64,000 nucleotides of DNA. Origin: Rhynchopus euleeides (Eukaryota > Euglenozoa > Diplonemea > Diplonemida > Diplonemidae). Where the stretch lies: assembly GCA_963210315.1 (NCBI GenBank), contig OY723263.1:1178001-1242000 (forward strand). Direction: 5' to 3'. Positions within the stretch are counted from its first letter, which is position 1. Every line of letters starts with the position of its first letter. Below the pieces are notes generated by a model. The model did no database searches. It was not told the DNA's origin and saw only the letters and a program-made list of their open reading frames with translations. The translations under genes and the position numbers were made by a program. Below, piece after piece: positions 63,191-64,000 of this stretch.

Positions 63191-64000
63191 CGCCCTGAAA
63201 TCGCCTAAGGGGCTGGGGGAAATCCAGGAAATTCGGGAAATCCAGGAATATGAAGAATCCTCCTGAATCTAACAATTCTTGAAACATTGAGGCGCCAATC
63301 TTTCGAAGACCAACATGGCTCAGTCCGGAAAAACCACCCCTTCCTACCAATACTTGGGCGAATTCCCTGACTGTGCCATCTGATAGTACAGGCAACACAC
63401 AAGGAAGGGGGTGGACGGAGGAGGACGAGAGGAGACTGGAGTCGCGAAGGGGGGAAGCTGCGGTCGCGGAGGAGGAGGGGGAGGGGGAGGGGGAAGTGGC
63501 CAGTGAGAACGATAATCCTGGTTCCATTGCGTCTCACAGCTCTCCCCCCCCCCCCCTTCCCCCAACACGTCGCTTCTCTCCCGAGTGTAGCAACAACTCG
63601 CCCCGCTCGCCTGGAGGATGCAAATGAAATGGTCAAACTACTGCAACCGTGTGAATACAAGGGAGAAAAGGGTGGCAACGGTAGTGGGCGTTCACCGAGA
63701 GCTGAACACCCACTACCCAATCAAAAGCCCCTGGCAGCTTGCAGGAGGATAAAATGATGAATTATACTCCCTTGCGACAGGCGGGCGGTGTATCGAGTAT
63801 CGTGCGATGCAATGCAATGTGCTGTGCAATGCAACTCTCAACACAACAACAGAACTCCGGCTGATGCAACCCACAAACGACTCTGCTGCAAACAACAGGA
63901 ACCAAACGCTAGAGTGGAAGAGACCCGTGGGGGCAGCCGACAGAGAGTGAGGGTGGGGGGAAGAGGAGGTGGTGGGAGAGTTGAGGGGTAGGGCTCGCTC

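Larger units (their letters stand above)
61437..64000. other. Repeat-rich gene-free right end
   Basis: No host gene on either strand. It contains a LINE tail (about 62022-62266), tandem copies of a roughly 240-bp AT-rich unit (62388-62846), a GGACATGTCC palindrome field (62925-63190) and homopolymer runs. A long minus-strand frame across 62547-63527 is an accident of these repeats. Confidence 0.7.

Noticed and set aside
62547-63527. 326-codon minus-strand frame
   Set aside because: It crosses tandem repeats, homopolymers and the palindrome field; composition follows the repeats and no domain is seen.
1-64000. CRISPR arrays, tRNA and rRNA genes
   Set aside because: No regular spacer-repeat array was found, no tRNA with both internal promoter boxes and a cloverleaf could be folded by eye, and no rRNA sequence was recognised.
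1-64000. Dinoflagellate spliced-leader relic (CCGTAGCCATTTTGGCTCAAG) upstream of genes
   Set aside because: Not found on the sense strand near any start, so it cannot be used to assign the lineage.

Overview
The window is nuclear DNA of a GC-rich, intron-containing protist with a flagellum. Evidence includes a SPEF1/CLAMP flagellar protein, a cytosolic eS30 ribosomal protein, a USP-type deubiquitinase, a NAP/SET histone chaperone and GT-AG introns with a near-uniform GTATGT donor. Every gene I can support lies on the minus strand across all 64 kb. Most starts are preceded, on the sense strand, by a C/T tract and an AG, with only about 8-40 nt from that AG to the ATG. A one-directional array with acceptor-like 5' ends is what spliced-leader organisms show (Euglenozoa such as diplonemids, or dinoflagellates). 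The canonical donors and large exons fit Euglenozoa slightly better. No spliced-leader sequence was recognised, so the lineage stays open.

Layout, left to right: USP deubiquitinase (242-3133); a possible small membrane-protein exon (3.5-3.9 kb); a decayed 2.9-kb DNA transposon with about 280-bp inverted ends (4571-7502); SPEF1 (7741-8400); NAP/SET chaperone (9233-10591); a secreted ML-domain protein in three exons (13231-14231); an N-myristoylation-type CAMK/SNF1-like kinase in three exons (18741-20813); a 1.15-kb fold-back element (22.2-23.4 kb); TXNDC9 (23618-24629); a LINE tail (about 26.1-26.8 kb); a LOG-family phosphoribohydrolase in three exons (28095-31537) whose first intron carries a 1.58-kb fold-back element with a Helitron-like fragment; a tail-anchored CS-domain protein; eS30; a class I photolyase; three large unassigned proteins (39073-45796); a SET methyltransferase with a signal peptide and a C-terminal HDEEL; a 1062-residue coiled-coil/PDZ-like protein; a 360-residue coiled-coil protein; a probable mitochondrial protein; a multi-pass membrane protein; a secreted protein made of two almost identical DUF6748-like units; and a repeat-rich, gene-free right end (61.4-64 kb).

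The genes are housekeeping, cytoskeletal and secretory and form no obvious single pathway, as expected of a polycistronic array. The most unusual items are: a perfect 535-bp (CCCCT)n tract exactly where a splice-acceptor pyrimidine tract is expected; a 25-bp exonic tandem duplication that either breaks a reading frame or creates a 25-nt GT-AG intron; a recent in-frame domain duplication followed by an out-of-frame cysteine-rich tail; and several families of fold-back and short intergenic repeats.
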